10,015 bases of DNA from the NCBI GenBank assembly GCA_964610205.1, contig CAZSVI010000132.1, positions 1 through 10,015 of the forward strand, given 5' to 3'. The DNA comes from CAZSVI01 sp964610205. GTDB lineage: Bacteria; Bacillota; Clostridia; DSM-8532. Under the pieces are notes generated by a model. It did no database searches, had not been told where the DNA came from, and saw nothing but the letters and a program-made list of their open reading frames with translations. How positions within the stretch are numbered: position 1 is the first letter of the stretch; each line of letters opens with the position of its first letter. A program made the translations under genes and the position numbers. Shown piece by piece: positions 1 through 6,658 of the stretch.

Positions 1-2
1 GT

Positions 3-599
3 AAGGTTGAAGTAGGCCAGGAATACACAGGAACAGTAAAAAGCATTACCAGCTTTGGCGTTTTTGTCGATCTCGGTGTTGTAGACGGACTTATCCATAT
101 ATCTGAGTTGTCCTGGAAGAAGATTAATCGTCCATCGGATGTTTTAAAGACCGGTCAGACGGTTACAGTCAGGATTCTAAGTTTTGACAAAGAAAAACAG
201 AAGGTTTCTCTTGGGTACAGAAAAGCCGAAGATAATCCATGGTTCAATGTGGAAAACAAATATTCAACAGGTGAAGTAGTTACAGGTAAAATAGTACGCC
301 TTGTTCCTTTCGGAGCTTTTGTCGAACTGGAAGAAGGTGTGGAAGGCCTGGTGCATATCTCTCAGATTTCCAATATTCGTCTGGGCAAGCCTGATGAGGT
401 TCTGTCCGTCGGGCAGGAAGTGAAGATGAAGGTTCTGGAAGTCAATCCGGAGCTTAAGAAAATCAGCCTTAGTATTCGTGAGGTTGAGCCAATTGATCCG
501 ATTTCCGATAATGATGATGTTTCTGTTGGAGAGGATGATACTCCAACACAGCATGTTGAGGAAATGACAAACACAATTGGAGATATAATAAAAGAGTAA
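3..599 (+). CDS. S1 RNA-binding domain protein (ribosomal protein S1-like), 3' part
   Basis: The reading frame is open from the left edge, so the true start lies outside the window; the 198 residues seen are the C-terminal part. Two complete S1 (OB-fold) domains are visible. The first runs from about residue 1 to 77, starting VEVGQEYTGTVKSITSFGVF with the DGLIHISELSW core. The second runs from about 84 to 160, with GEVVTGKIVRLVPFGAFVEL and EGLVHISQIS. A roughly 35-residue acidic, low-complexity tail follows. Tandem S1 domains ending in an acidic tail are typical of the S1 homologues of Firmicutes, which bind single-stranded RNA or mRNA at the ribosome. In many Clostridia this gene is fused to or follows ispH, but that part is not in view. 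An internal TTG at 108 sits in the middle of the first S1 domain and is not the start. A hairpin follows the stop, so this is probably the last gene of its operon. Assignment to S1 rather than another multi-S1 protein is likely but not certain. Confidence 0.88.
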   Translation, partial: KVEVGQEYTGTVKSITSFGVFVDLGVVDGLIHISELSWKKINRPSDVLKTGQTVTVRILSFDKEKQKVSLGYRKAEDNPWFNVENKYSTGEVVTGKIVRLVPFGAFVELEEGVEGLVHISQISNIRLGKPDEVLSVGQEVKMKVLEVNPELKKISLSIREVEPIDPISDNDDVSVGEDDTPTQHVEEMTNTIGDIIKE

Positions 600-619
600 A
601 GCGTTTTTGCCGATATTAT

Positions 620-646
620 AACAAGACCGGGATTTCCGGTCTTGTT
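620..646 (+). terminator. Hairpin terminator after the S1 gene
   Basis: A perfect 11-bp stem (AACAAGACCGG, 620-630, with CCGGTCTTGTT, 636-646) closes a 5-nt GATTT loop 20 nt after the S1 stop codon. The T run after the stem is short (only TTT, counting stem bases), so termination may be partial and some readthrough into cheR is possible. Confidence 0.7.
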
Positions 647-689
647 TAACTATGTGCGGCATTTAAGGGTAAAATAGGTGATGAATGAT

Positions 690-1490
690 ATGTTGGACTA
701 TGAAGAATTTAAACAGGTATTTTATCAGTATTCTAAAATAGATTTAAGTCTATATAAGGAAAAACAGATGAAACGCCGCATTACATCACTTGTTGAAAAA
801 AATGGTTTTACCGATTTTATGACCTTTTATAGGGCTATGATAAATGATAAGACATTGTACGATACATTTATAGATTACCTGACCATTAATGTATCAGAGT
901 TTTACAGAAATCCTGCTCAATGGGAATTGGTAGAGGACGTTATTTTACCAATGATCAAGGAAAGGAAAGGCAACCTTGAAAACATTAAAATATGGAGTTC
1001 AGCGTGTTCCACTGGTGATGAACCATATACACTCGTTATGCTGCTGAACAAATTCGTTCCGCTCCCCAAAATACGTATTATTGCATCAGATATAGATATG
1101 GAAGCTATTGAAAAAGCGAAACAGGGGATTTATCCTGAACGGAGTGTCAAAGATCTTCCTGCCGGGTTTGTAAAAACATATTTCGGCCAAATAAGCAACG
1201 GTACATATAAATTATCAGATGATATTAAAAAATGCGTTGATTTCAGGCAATTGAATCTACTGGAGGATATATATCCAAAAGGAATGGATTTAATTGTATG
1301 CCGTAATGTTTTGATTTATTTTACCGAAGAAGCAAAATACCGTATATATGAAGAGTTTAACAGTTCTCTTGTACAAGACGGTATTCTGTTTTTAGGAAGT
1401 ACCGAACAAATTATCGGATCCACAAAATATGGTTTAAAGCCCATAAAAACCTTTTTCTATCAAAAGACACAGGCAATTTATGGAGGTTAA
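690..1490 (+). CDS. cheR: Chemotaxis protein methyltransferase CheR
   Basis: CheR uses S-adenosylmethionine to methylate glutamate side chains on methyl-accepting chemotaxis receptors during adaptation; it is cytoplasmic. The 266-residue protein has the all-helical CheR_N domain (about 1-75, including the basic YKEKQMKRRI stretch) followed by the SAM-binding methyltransferase domain. That domain shows the glycine loop WSSACSTGDEPYTL (W102-L115), an acidic SAM-ribose residue in IIASDID (D134), and the DLIVCRNVLIYF signature (200-211). Length is normal for the family. I chose ATG 690 because AGGTGA lies 8 nt upstream and the protein then starts at the usual point; GTG 678 and ATG 681 are in-frame alternatives adding 3-4 residues. 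No receptor, cheB or other che gene is nearby, so this is a solitary cheR, a common arrangement in Clostridia. Its stop codon is 1 nt before the next small gene. Confidence 0.93.
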   Translation: MLDYEEFKQVFYQYSKIDLSLYKEKQMKRRITSLVEKNGFTDFMTFYRAMINDKTLYDTFIDYLTINVSEFYRNPAQWELVEDVILPMIKERKGNLENIKIWSSACSTGDEPYTLVMLLNKFVPLPKIRIIASDIDMEAIEKAKQGIYPERSVKDLPAGFVKTYFGQISNGTYKLSDDIKKCVDFRQLNLLEDIYPKGMDLIVCRNVLIYFTEEAKYRIYEEFNSSLVQDGILFLGSTEQIIGSTKYGLKPIKTFFYQKTQAIYGG

Positions 1491-1491
1491 T

Positions 1492-1641
1492 ATGATCAGC
1501 TTAAATGAAATGACCCGTGAAGAGCTTTTAGAAATAGTTAAAATTAAGGATAAAATGATTCAGGAATTGAAAGAAGAGGTTATATCCTATCAGATACTCA
1601 TAAGGCAATTGCAAAAGGACATGCTGAGTAGCAACCTTTGA
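1492..1641 (+). CDS. Small helical (coiled-coil-like) protein, 49 aa, unknown function
   Basis: A short reading frame starts 1 nt after the cheR stop and carries a strong ribosome binding site (TGGAGG, 1481-1486) embedded in the last cheR codons, with 5 nt to the ATG. This indicates translational coupling to cheR. The product is rich in Glu, Lys, Leu and Ile, starts MISLNEMTREELLEIVKIKD, and has no Pro or Gly, so a single long amphipathic helix or coiled coil covering about residues 8-45 is expected. There is no signal peptide, Cys pair or membrane segment. I do not recognise the family. Position suggests a partner or accessory of CheR, but nothing in the sequence proves it. A probable terminator follows. 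Confidence 0.6.
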   Translation: MISLNEMTREELLEIVKIKDKMIQELKEEVISYQILIRQLQKDMLSSNL

Positions 1642-1650
1642 AAATTAACG

Positions 1651-1691
1651 GTAAAGTATGAGGGTTTAAAGGAATAACCTTTTACTTTTTT
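1651..1691 (+). terminator. Probable rho-independent terminator of the cheR unit
   Basis: A two-part stem can form from GTAAA (1651-1655) with TTTAC (1681-1685) and, inside it, GGTT (1663-1666) with AACC (1676-1679). Six T residues follow (1686-1691). An alternative small hairpin AAAGG/CCTTT (1668-1682) is present. The site lies between two converging genes. On the minus strand no comparable T run follows the stem, so it mainly serves the cheR side. Confidence 0.55.
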
Positions 1692-1718
1692 ATAAATCCC
1701 ATTCACAGACTTGCCGGA

Positions 1719-2990
1719 TCAGATGATTGGAGCCAGAAGAAGGATCTCTTCGTTGTTTCTGTATATGGTATCAAATTGTGTAATGGGCAGAGGGTTTCTT
1801 CCCAGTCCTGCTTCAATAGTATATCCCGGCTTTCTGAATTCTTCAATAAACCAGTCTTTATATCCCGCGTAAGCTGCCTCATATGGAGTAGAGGATAGTA
1901 TATATCCGCTTGCGCGGGCAAATGTTTCTCCGATTTGCTGTGCTCTTGGGACAAAAATATCTTTGTATTGCCAGTAAATGACGCGACCCTGGGTATGATA
2001 CGCCAGAACTAGCTTAAAATTATGCTGTCGCGTGAAATTAACCATAGCCTGTGTTTCAGGTTCTGAAAGAGGAGAGGGGCCTCCGAAACGTGTTGGGCCA
2101 GGGCCGGTTATTCCAAGCAATGGTTCCTGTGCTTTTGCTTCTTCCCAGCTTGCCGGGTAATTACGGTTTAAATCCACTCCTCTGATGTTTGCCTGCCATA
2201 CTTCCGAAAAGGGACGTCCGGTAGTATTCCACTGAAGAAGTTGGTTATAATACGGATTATCGGGCTTTAGTCCTTCAAGAACCAGATTTACCCCATCCGG
2301 ATTAACCATAGGTATTATATATATGCTGCATCTTTCCCAGATTTCGCGGATATTGTAGCCTCTTATGAGAGAGCCTGTCGCATAGGCACGGCAGGAATTT
2401 TCTATAAATTTCATAAGAACCGGGGTTGTAATCCATTCCAGGGAGTGGTGGGAGCCGTTATAATGGACAACAACAGGTCCTGTACCAAGACGTATATAAT
2501 AAAGGTTCCTGCCAAGAACACTCTGGCCTGCGACTCCGGTTTCTATGAACGGATAGCGTGCGTCAAGTCCGTCTATATCCATTTCCATGATGTCATAGGT
2601 ATAGTCGATATCAGTAAAAACAACATCTATTCCATATGGTATGGTTATTCTCTGCCCCACTCTAAGGTACAATGGGTTTATACCCGGATTTGCCGTTAAT
2701 ATGGCGTTTACTGTTGTGTAATATCTCTGTGCCAGAAAATAAAGCGTGTCACCGGGACGGATGGTATATGTATCATAACCCCTCACAAAACTCTGAAAGT
2801 AGTTCCATGTTATAGGCCCGACCACTCCATCGGGAGAAATTCCGTTATCTCTTTGAAAGGCAATAACAGCCTGACGGGTCTGAGGACCGAAAATGCCGTC
2901 AACAAGCCCGGGATTATATCCGATTCTTCTTAAAAGGCTCTGTATCAGTTTTACATAAGGCCCACGGGAACCTAAAAGTAAAGTTTCCAT
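1719..2990 (-). CDS. PG-binding/LysM/M14 peptidase, probable gamma-D-glutamyl-diamino-acid endopeptidase
   Basis: This 423-residue protein has three modules. A peptidoglycan_binding_1 domain (about 5-65) includes VDGIFGPQTRQAVIAFQ. A LysM repeat (about 73-118) starts with the YTIRPGDTLYFLAQRY pattern. A peptidase M14 domain (about 125-420) follows. The M14 zinc ligands are readable: H182 and E185 in HSLE and H332 in AYHTQG. The substrate-binding pair N275-R276 is in DLNRNYP, and the general base is E393 in YTIEAGLG. This architecture matches peptidases that cut the gamma-D-Glu-diaminopimelate bond of cell-wall peptides, as in the sporulation-linked endopeptidase I of Lysinibacillus sphaericus. 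No signal peptide is visible, which also fits an enzyme made inside sporulating cells. The ATG at 2990 has GGTGG four bases upstream; an in-frame TTG at 3017 lacks a binding site. Cell-wall substrate is well supported; exact bond and timing are inferred from the family. Confidence 0.9.
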   Translation of the reverse strand: METLLLGSRGPYVKLIQSLLRRIGYNPGLVDGIFGPQTRQAVIAFQRDNGISPDGVVGPITWNYFQSFVRGYDTYTIRPGDTLYFLAQRYYTTVNAILTANPGINPLYLRVGQRITIPYGIDVVFTDIDYTYDIMEMDIDGLDARYPFIETGVAGQSVLGRNLYYIRLGTGPVVVHYNGSHHSLEWITTPVLMKFIENSCRAYATGSLIRGYNIREIWERCSIYIIPMVNPDGVNLVLEGLKPDNPYYNQLLQWNTTGRPFSEVWQANIRGVDLNRNYPASWEEAKAQEPLLGITGPGPTRFGGPSPLSEPETQAMVNFTRQHNFKLVLAYHTQGRVIYWQYKDIFVPRAQQIGETFARASGYILSSTPYEAAYAGYKDWFIEEFRKPGYTIEAGLGRNPLPITQFDTIYRNNEEILLLAPII

Positions 2991-3118
2991 TTTACCACCA
3001 CACAAAATAGCTTTCAATAATATACTATTATGTTGAAAAAATTTGGTTACACGAAAAAGTTACTCGAAGTAAAAAAGCATACCTTACAATAATTATTCTA
3101 TACATAGAAAAATATTAA

Positions 3119-3147
3119 TTGACAAATAATATTATATATAGTATAGT
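3119..3147 (+). promoter_or_regulatory. Sigma-A type promoter for the seven-gene unit
   Basis: A perfect -35 box TTGACA (3119-3124), a 17-bp AT-only-rich spacer and a -10 box TATAGT (3142-3147, one mismatch to TATAAT) are present. Transcription would begin near 3154, leaving a leader of about 100 nt that contains the 10-bp repeat array before the first ATG at 3256. Confidence 0.8.
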
Positions 3148-3180
3148 ATATATAACGAGAACTGAAAACAGGTTATGTTG

Positions 3181-3250
3181 TAAGAAGTTATAAGAGGTTA
3201 TAAGAGGTTATAAGAGGTTATAAGAGGTTATAAGAGGTTATAAGAGGTGA
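3181..3250 (+). repeat. Tandem array of seven 10-bp Shine-Dalgarno-like units
   Basis: There is one variant unit TAAGAAGTTA (3181-3190), five identical units TAAGAGGTTA (3191-3240) and a final unit TAAGAGGTGA (3241-3250), with no spacers. The last unit supplies the ribosome binding site (AGGTGA, 3245-3250) 5 nt before the ATG at 3256. It differs from the full anti-SD complement TAAGGAGGTGA by one missing G. Every intact unit keeps AAGAGGT. The array sits wholly inside the predicted leader RNA. A 10-nt period is not a multiple of three, and stops occur, so it is not coding. Confidence 0.9.
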
Positions 3251-3255
3251 GATTA

Positions 3256-4062
3256 ATGGATTCATTTATATGCATAACCGGCGCCACCGGAGGTTTGGGA
3301 AAGGCATTTTCCGCAGAGTGTGCCGTACGGGGCTGGAATCTGTTGTTAACGGATATTGAAGAAAACAGCCTGGTTAATCTGGCGGAAGGATTATCCGCCG
3401 CATATCGGGTAAAAGTTTTATATTACCCTTGCGATTTAACGGATACAAGCTCAAGGACAGAAATGATTGAATTTATAAAATTGAGAAAATTACATTTTAA
3501 GGGTCTTATCAATGTTGCAGGGCTGGATTATGAAGGATGGTTTTCAGAGCGATCGCGGGAGCAGATCCGTTCATTAATCCGATTGAATGTTGAGGCAAAT
3601 CTTGAGGTTACACATGAACTTCTGGAACTCAGAGAAAAAGCGGAAACATTCAGAATAATAAATGTTGCCAGTCTCGCGGCATTTTATCCGATGCCGGTAA
3701 AGGCCATGTATTCCGCTTCAAAACGTTTTCTGTTGAATTTTTCCATGGCTTTGCGGGAGGAGTTGCGGCCTTTTAACTGTACGGTAACTACCTTGTGTCC
3801 TGCCGGGATGCCAACAACCGAAGAATGTATCCATTCCATTGATTCGCAGGGTTTGGCAGGCAGGCTTACCACAAAAAATGTCGGGTATGTTGCCGCATGT
3901 ACAATAGAAGCAGCGCTGAAGGGGCGTGCAGTTTGTATTCCGGGAATAATTAACAAATTCCTTCGTTTTATGGGAGAACTTGTACCACAGGTAACCGTAG
4001 CGCGTTTGATTGGCGCGAGATGGGGAACTCTGGAGAAGAAGAAAAAAACTGCTTCCATATAA
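3256..4062 (+). CDS. Short-chain dehydrogenase/reductase (classical SDR)
   Basis: This is an NAD(P)-dependent oxidoreductase of the classical SDR fold, 268 residues. Visible motifs are the dinucleotide-binding loop TGATGGLG (8-15), NVAG (86-89), structural N111, catalytic S139 in INVASLAA, and Y152/K156 in YSASK, giving a complete N-S-Y-K tetrad. D33 after the second strand (LLLTDIEEN) suggests NAD(H) may be preferred, which is inference. The C-terminal part, with PGIINKFLRFMGELVP and a basic KKKK end, resembles the DltE/YqjQ-like branch (COG0300), whose substrates are mostly unknown. ATG 3256 is chosen because AGGTGA of the last 10-bp repeat lies 5 nt upstream; a GTG at 3247 overlaps that site. 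It is the first gene behind the promoter and is followed after 49 nt by a second SDR gene. The substrate cannot be read from the sequence. Confidence 0.9.
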   Translation: MDSFICITGATGGLGKAFSAECAVRGWNLLLTDIEENSLVNLAEGLSAAYRVKVLYYPCDLTDTSSRTEMIEFIKLRKLHFKGLINVAGLDYEGWFSERSREQIRSLIRLNVEANLEVTHELLELREKAETFRIINVASLAAFYPMPVKAMYSASKRFLLNFSMALREELRPFNCTVTTLCPAGMPTTEECIHSIDSQGLAGRLTTKNVGYVAACTIEAALKGRAVCIPGIINKFLRFMGELVPQVTVARLIGARWGTLEKKKKTASI

Positions 4063-4111
4063 CGAGGCCACACAGAAGATATGTTTACTAATACTGTTAT
4101 AGAATCAGATT

Positions 4112-5086
4112 ATGGTAAAAACCGGTGTGTTGATCGGATTAAGAAAAATCTTCTTTGTATTATTGAAAGGATTGTGGTATTTTATGAATAGAATGAATAA
4201 CCCGGAAGAAAAAATAGTGGTTATAACCGGCGCGACCTCCGGTATTGGTCTTGCAACTGCGGGTAAAATGGCAGGGAAGGGAGCAATTGTCATTGGAGTT
4301 GGAAGATCGTCTATCCGTTGCGGTAAGGCAGAAAGCAAAATAATAACTGAATATCCGGACGCAAAGGTTCAATATTTTGTCGCAGATTTGTCATCACTGA
4401 AACAGGTGAGGGAATTGGCTGAACAAATCCGGGATGCCATACGGAATTTGGGAAAGAATCATATTGACGTGCTTGTAAACAATGCCGGTACGTTTTCTAG
4501 TTGGTATGTTTCCACCCCTGAGGGTTTTGAACTTCAGTTTGCCGTAAACCATCTGGCGTCGTTTCTTTTAACCCGAAAGCTTTTACCCCTGCTTGAGTAT
4601 TCCACAGCAGGTAAAGTGATTACAGTGAGTTCCGGATCTCATTACCGAACAAGGATGCACTGGAAGGATGTTATGATGCGCAGGCATTACAATTGTTTGT
4701 CCGCATATAAACAATCAAAACTTGCCAATGTACTGTTCACTAAAGAATTAAACCGCAGGCTTGGTCCGGATTCAACGGTTCGGGCTTATGCGGTTGATCC
4801 GGGCCTTGTTAATACCGATATTGGTTTAAAGGGTACTGCAGGAATTGTAAAATGGGTATGGGAAAAGCGGAAAAGGAAGGGTACAAGCGCTCAAATACCT
4901 GCTTCCACAATCACATACCTGATAGAAAATCCGGATGTTCATAATTCATGGCATATTTATTGGAAAGACTGTAAACCGAAAGCACCAAGCAGGTATTCAC
5001 AAAGGGACAAAGAAGCGATTCGCCTTTGGGAACTATCGGAGAAAATGTGCGGACTCAGTGGAAACGGTTTTCAATTTCCGGTATAA
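4112..5086 (+). CDS. Short-chain dehydrogenase, retinol dehydrogenase-like SDR
   Basis: This is a second SDR, clearly not a recent copy of the previous one. With the upstream start it has 324 residues: cofactor loop TGATSGIG (39-46), ADLSSL (91-96) typical of the RDH/WWOX-like branch, NNAG (123-126), N146, serine in VSSGSH (173-174), and Y199/K203 in YKQSK. R65 in GVGRSS favours NADP(H), by family rule. The first 28 residues are basic and hydrophobic (LRKIFFVLLKGLWYF) and could be a short membrane anchor, as in many retinol dehydrogenase-type SDRs. The start is uncertain: ATG 4112 has no visible ribosome binding site, while ATG 4184 (M25) has AAAGG 13 nt upstream and begins just before the SDR core. 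The C-terminus carries an extra roughly 60-residue part (WHIYWKDCKPKAPSRYSQ) after the core. The natural substrate is unknown; a lipid or isoprenoid-like carbonyl is only a guess from the family. Confidence 0.87.
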   Translation: MVKTGVLIGLRKIFFVLLKGLWYFMNRMNNPEEKIVVITGATSGIGLATAGKMAGKGAIVIGVGRSSIRCGKAESKIITEYPDAKVQYFVADLSSLKQVRELAEQIRDAIRNLGKNHIDVLVNNAGTFSSWYVSTPEGFELQFAVNHLASFLLTRKLLPLLEYSTAGKVITVSSGSHYRTRMHWKDVMMRRHYNCLSAYKQSKLANVLFTKELNRRLGPDSTVRAYAVDPGLVNTDIGLKGTAGIVKWVWEKRKRKGTSAQIPASTITYLIENPDVHNSWHIYWKDCKPKAPSRYSQRDKEAIRLWELSEKMCGLSGNGFQFPV

Positions 5087-5100
5087 TTAGAAGGAATCCG

Positions 5101-5157
5101 ATGGGAGCAGCTCTCATTGACAACAGACATTTAAACTGCAAGGAGGATAAATTTTAA
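5101..5157 (+). CDS. Possible 18-aa leader peptide ahead of the GNAT gene
   Basis: A mini reading frame (MGAALIDNRHLNCKEDKF) has a good ribosome binding site, AGAAGGA, ending 5 nt before its ATG. Its TAA ends 1 nt before the ATG of the next gene, and its last codons contain that gene's AAGGAGG. The geometry suits translational coupling, but a frame this short can arise by chance. There is no run of one amino acid as in classic attenuator leaders. Confidence 0.3.
   Translation: MGAALIDNRHLNCKEDKF
5140..5146 (+). promoter_or_regulatory. Ribosome binding site with long spacing
   Basis: A full-strength AAGGAGG lies 12 nt before the ATG at 5159, longer than the usual 5-9 nt. No other ATG, GTG or TTG start in the frame is closer to it, so 5159 stands; ribosomes finishing the 18-residue frame at 5157 could compensate for the spacing. 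Confidence 0.7.
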
Positions 5158-5158
5158 T

Positions 5159-6298
5159 ATGTTACAGGTAAAGGAAGTTAATACAATACGCGAGTTAAAG
5201 AAATTTATACGGTTTCCAAACGAACTGTATTCAAAAAATCCATACTGGATTCCTCCATTGACCTTTGATGAATTGAATACTCTCAGAAAAGATCGCAATC
5301 CGGCGTTTGAATATTGTGAATCAAAGTATTGGCTTGCCTATAAGGATGGCAGAATCGCAGGCAGGGTGGCAGGCATAATCAACCATCGGTACATACAAAA
5401 ATGGGGGAAAAAGTATGTGCGTTTCGGATGGCTTGATTTCATAGATGATACTGAAGTATCGGAAGCATTAATGAAAACAGTTGAAAGCTGGGCGATTAAA
5501 AAAGGCATGAAAGGGGTTCATGGTCCCCTGGGGTTCTGCGATCTGGACAGAGAGGGAATGCTCATTGAGGGATATGATGAGTTGGGTATGCTGATTACCA
5601 ATTATAACGCGCCCTACTATCCTGTTTATCTTGATAAGCTTGGTTATTGCAAGGATGTTGACTGGGTGGAATTTGAAATTAAGATTCCGGAAGAATTACC
5701 TGAAAGAGTTGAAAAAATAAACGATATTGTACTGAAACGCCTGAAGCTTAAAATTCTACCCGCAAAGAGATCAAAGGATTTTATGCCATATGTCCGTGAT
5801 GTATTCTACTTGCTGAACGAAGCGTATAAAAACCTTTATGGTGTGGTTGAATTAACCGAAAAACAGATCGATGCGTATGTAAAGCAGTATTTTGGTTATA
5901 TAAATCCGGATTATGTCAGGTTAATTCTTGATCAGGATGATAAACTGGCCGCTTTCGGAATAGCGCTGCCATCACTTTCCCTCGCGTTGAAAAAGAACGG
6001 AGGAAACATTTTTCCGTTCGGTTTTCTGCATATCATGAAAGCGATTAAAAAAAATAACAGACTGGATTTATTGCTTGTCGCCGTGAGGCCCGATTTGCAG
6101 GGGAAAGGTGTAAACGCTTTGATACTGGCGGATATTAACAGAATGGCGGTGAAAAACGGCTTGAAATACGCGGAAACAGGACCCGAGCTGGAAGAGAACA
6201 AGGATGTCCAGGGCCTTTGGAAATTCTATGAAACAAGGCAGCACAAGAGAAGAAGGTGCTATGTTAAAATGCTGGATGTGGGCAATCCGGTAGGATAA
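5159..6298 (+). CDS. GNAT-fold acyltransferase-like protein (YghO-type, 379 aa)
   Basis: The 379-residue length is about twice a normal GNAT enzyme and suggests two GNAT-like halves. In the N-terminal half, GRIAGRVAGIINHRYI (64-79) looks like the beta-strand pair before the acyl-CoA site. It is followed by VHGPLGFCDLDREGMLIEGYDE (120-141) and NYNAPYYPVYLDKLGY (148-163), both typical of the large YghO-like family. In the C-terminal half, LLLVAVRPDLQGKGVNALIL (304-323) contains the acyl-CoA pyrophosphate loop QGKGVN, and FYETR near 356-360 matches the end of the GNAT core. No membrane segment or signal peptide is visible. The expected reaction is acyl or acetyl transfer to an amine, but no substrate is evident. 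GNAT-fold enzymes are known in bacterial lipid N-acylation, and two SDR genes upstream would suit such a pathway, though this is inference only. It lies 72 nt after the SDR gene and 42 nt before padR. Confidence 0.8.
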   Translation: MLQVKEVNTIRELKKFIRFPNELYSKNPYWIPPLTFDELNTLRKDRNPAFEYCESKYWLAYKDGRIAGRVAGIINHRYIQKWGKKYVRFGWLDFIDDTEVSEALMKTVESWAIKKGMKGVHGPLGFCDLDREGMLIEGYDELGMLITNYNAPYYPVYLDKLGYCKDVDWVEFEIKIPEELPERVEKINDIVLKRLKLKILPAKRSKDFMPYVRDVFYLLNEAYKNLYGVVELTEKQIDAYVKQYFGYINPDYVRLILDQDDKLAAFGIALPSLSLALKKNGGNIFPFGFLHIMKAIKKNNRLDLLLVAVRPDLQGKGVNALILADINRMAVKNGLKYAETGPELEENKDVQGLWKFYETRQHKRRRCYVKMLDVGNPVG

Positions 6299-6340
6299 AA
6301 TGTAAATTTTTTAAAGCATACTTATGAGGAGGTAAGGTAC

Positions 6341-6658
6341 GTGGATGCCCAAATGAAAAAGGGGCTCTTGGATATATGCGTTCTGTCCGTGTTAAGAAAG
6401 GAAGATGCCTATGGCTACAAACTTACACAGGAAATTACAGCGCTCCTGGATACATCGGAGTCTGCGTTGTATCCTGTTCTTCGACGGCTTGAAAGCCAGG
6501 GTTTTCTGGAAACATATACGGAAGAGTATTCCGGCCGCCTCCGAAGATACTATCGAATTACAGCAGGTGGCATTACCCGGTATAATGATATGCTTATGGA
6601 ATTAAAAGAACTCAAAAGTATTATTGACTATATTACTGGTGGTGAAGAAAATGATTGA
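6341..6658 (+). CDS. PadR family transcriptional regulator
   Basis: This is a 105-residue winged-helix regulator of the short PadR type. The N-terminal helix MKKGLLDICVLSVLRKEDAYGY (5-26), the recognition-helix region SESALYPVLRRLESQGFLE (39-57) and the wing RRYYRIT (67-73) are all plain. A short C-terminal helix (about 82-98) gives dimer contacts. It starts with GTG at 6341, 8 nt after a strong GAGGAGG (6326-6332). PadR proteins generally repress their own operon until a ligand or stress relieves them. A PadR gene overlapping a HAAS-domain membrane protein is a frequent Firmicutes pairing, and here the overlap is 8 nt. I see no convincing PadR operator palindrome directly upstream. Confidence 0.93.
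   Translation: MDAQMKKGLLDICVLSVLRKEDAYGYKLTQEITALLDTSESALYPVLRRLESQGFLETYTEEYSGRLRRYYRITAGGITRYNDMLMELKELKSIIDYITGGEEND

Noticed and set aside
264..662. Minus-strand open frames across the S1 gene and its terminator
   Set aside because: They lie opposite a clear S1-domain gene, lack binding sites, and their translations are low-complexity Cys/Asn/Ser-rich shadows.
2445..2699. Plus-strand 84-codon frame inside the M14 peptidase gene
   Set aside because: It is antisense to the peptidase LysM/M14 coding region with no ribosome binding site or recognisable motif; a shadow of that gene.
3026..3032. CATAATA on the minus strand (forespore-sigma-like -10) upstream of the peptidase
   Set aside because: It fits CATnnTA, but I could not find a convincing -35 at the right distance in this AT-rich stretch, so no promoter is called.
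3060..3072. Short palindrome TTACT-CGA-AGTAA between the divergent genes
   Set aside because: A 5-bp arm in AT-rich DNA is expected by chance; no second copy or link to a regulator is seen.
3181..3250. CRISPR array interpretation of the 10-bp repeats
   Set aside because: The units are 10 bp, directly abutting, with no spacers and no cas genes; this is a simple tandem repeat.
3684..4073. Two minus-strand frames opposite the end of the first SDR
   Set aside because: They lie opposite the SDR active-site motifs; no binding site and no domain pattern.
6299..6340. PadR operator or internal promoter before padR
   Set aside because: ATGT and a CATA-like half are present, but no symmetric ATGT-N8-ACAT type site and no paired -35/-10 boxes can be made out.
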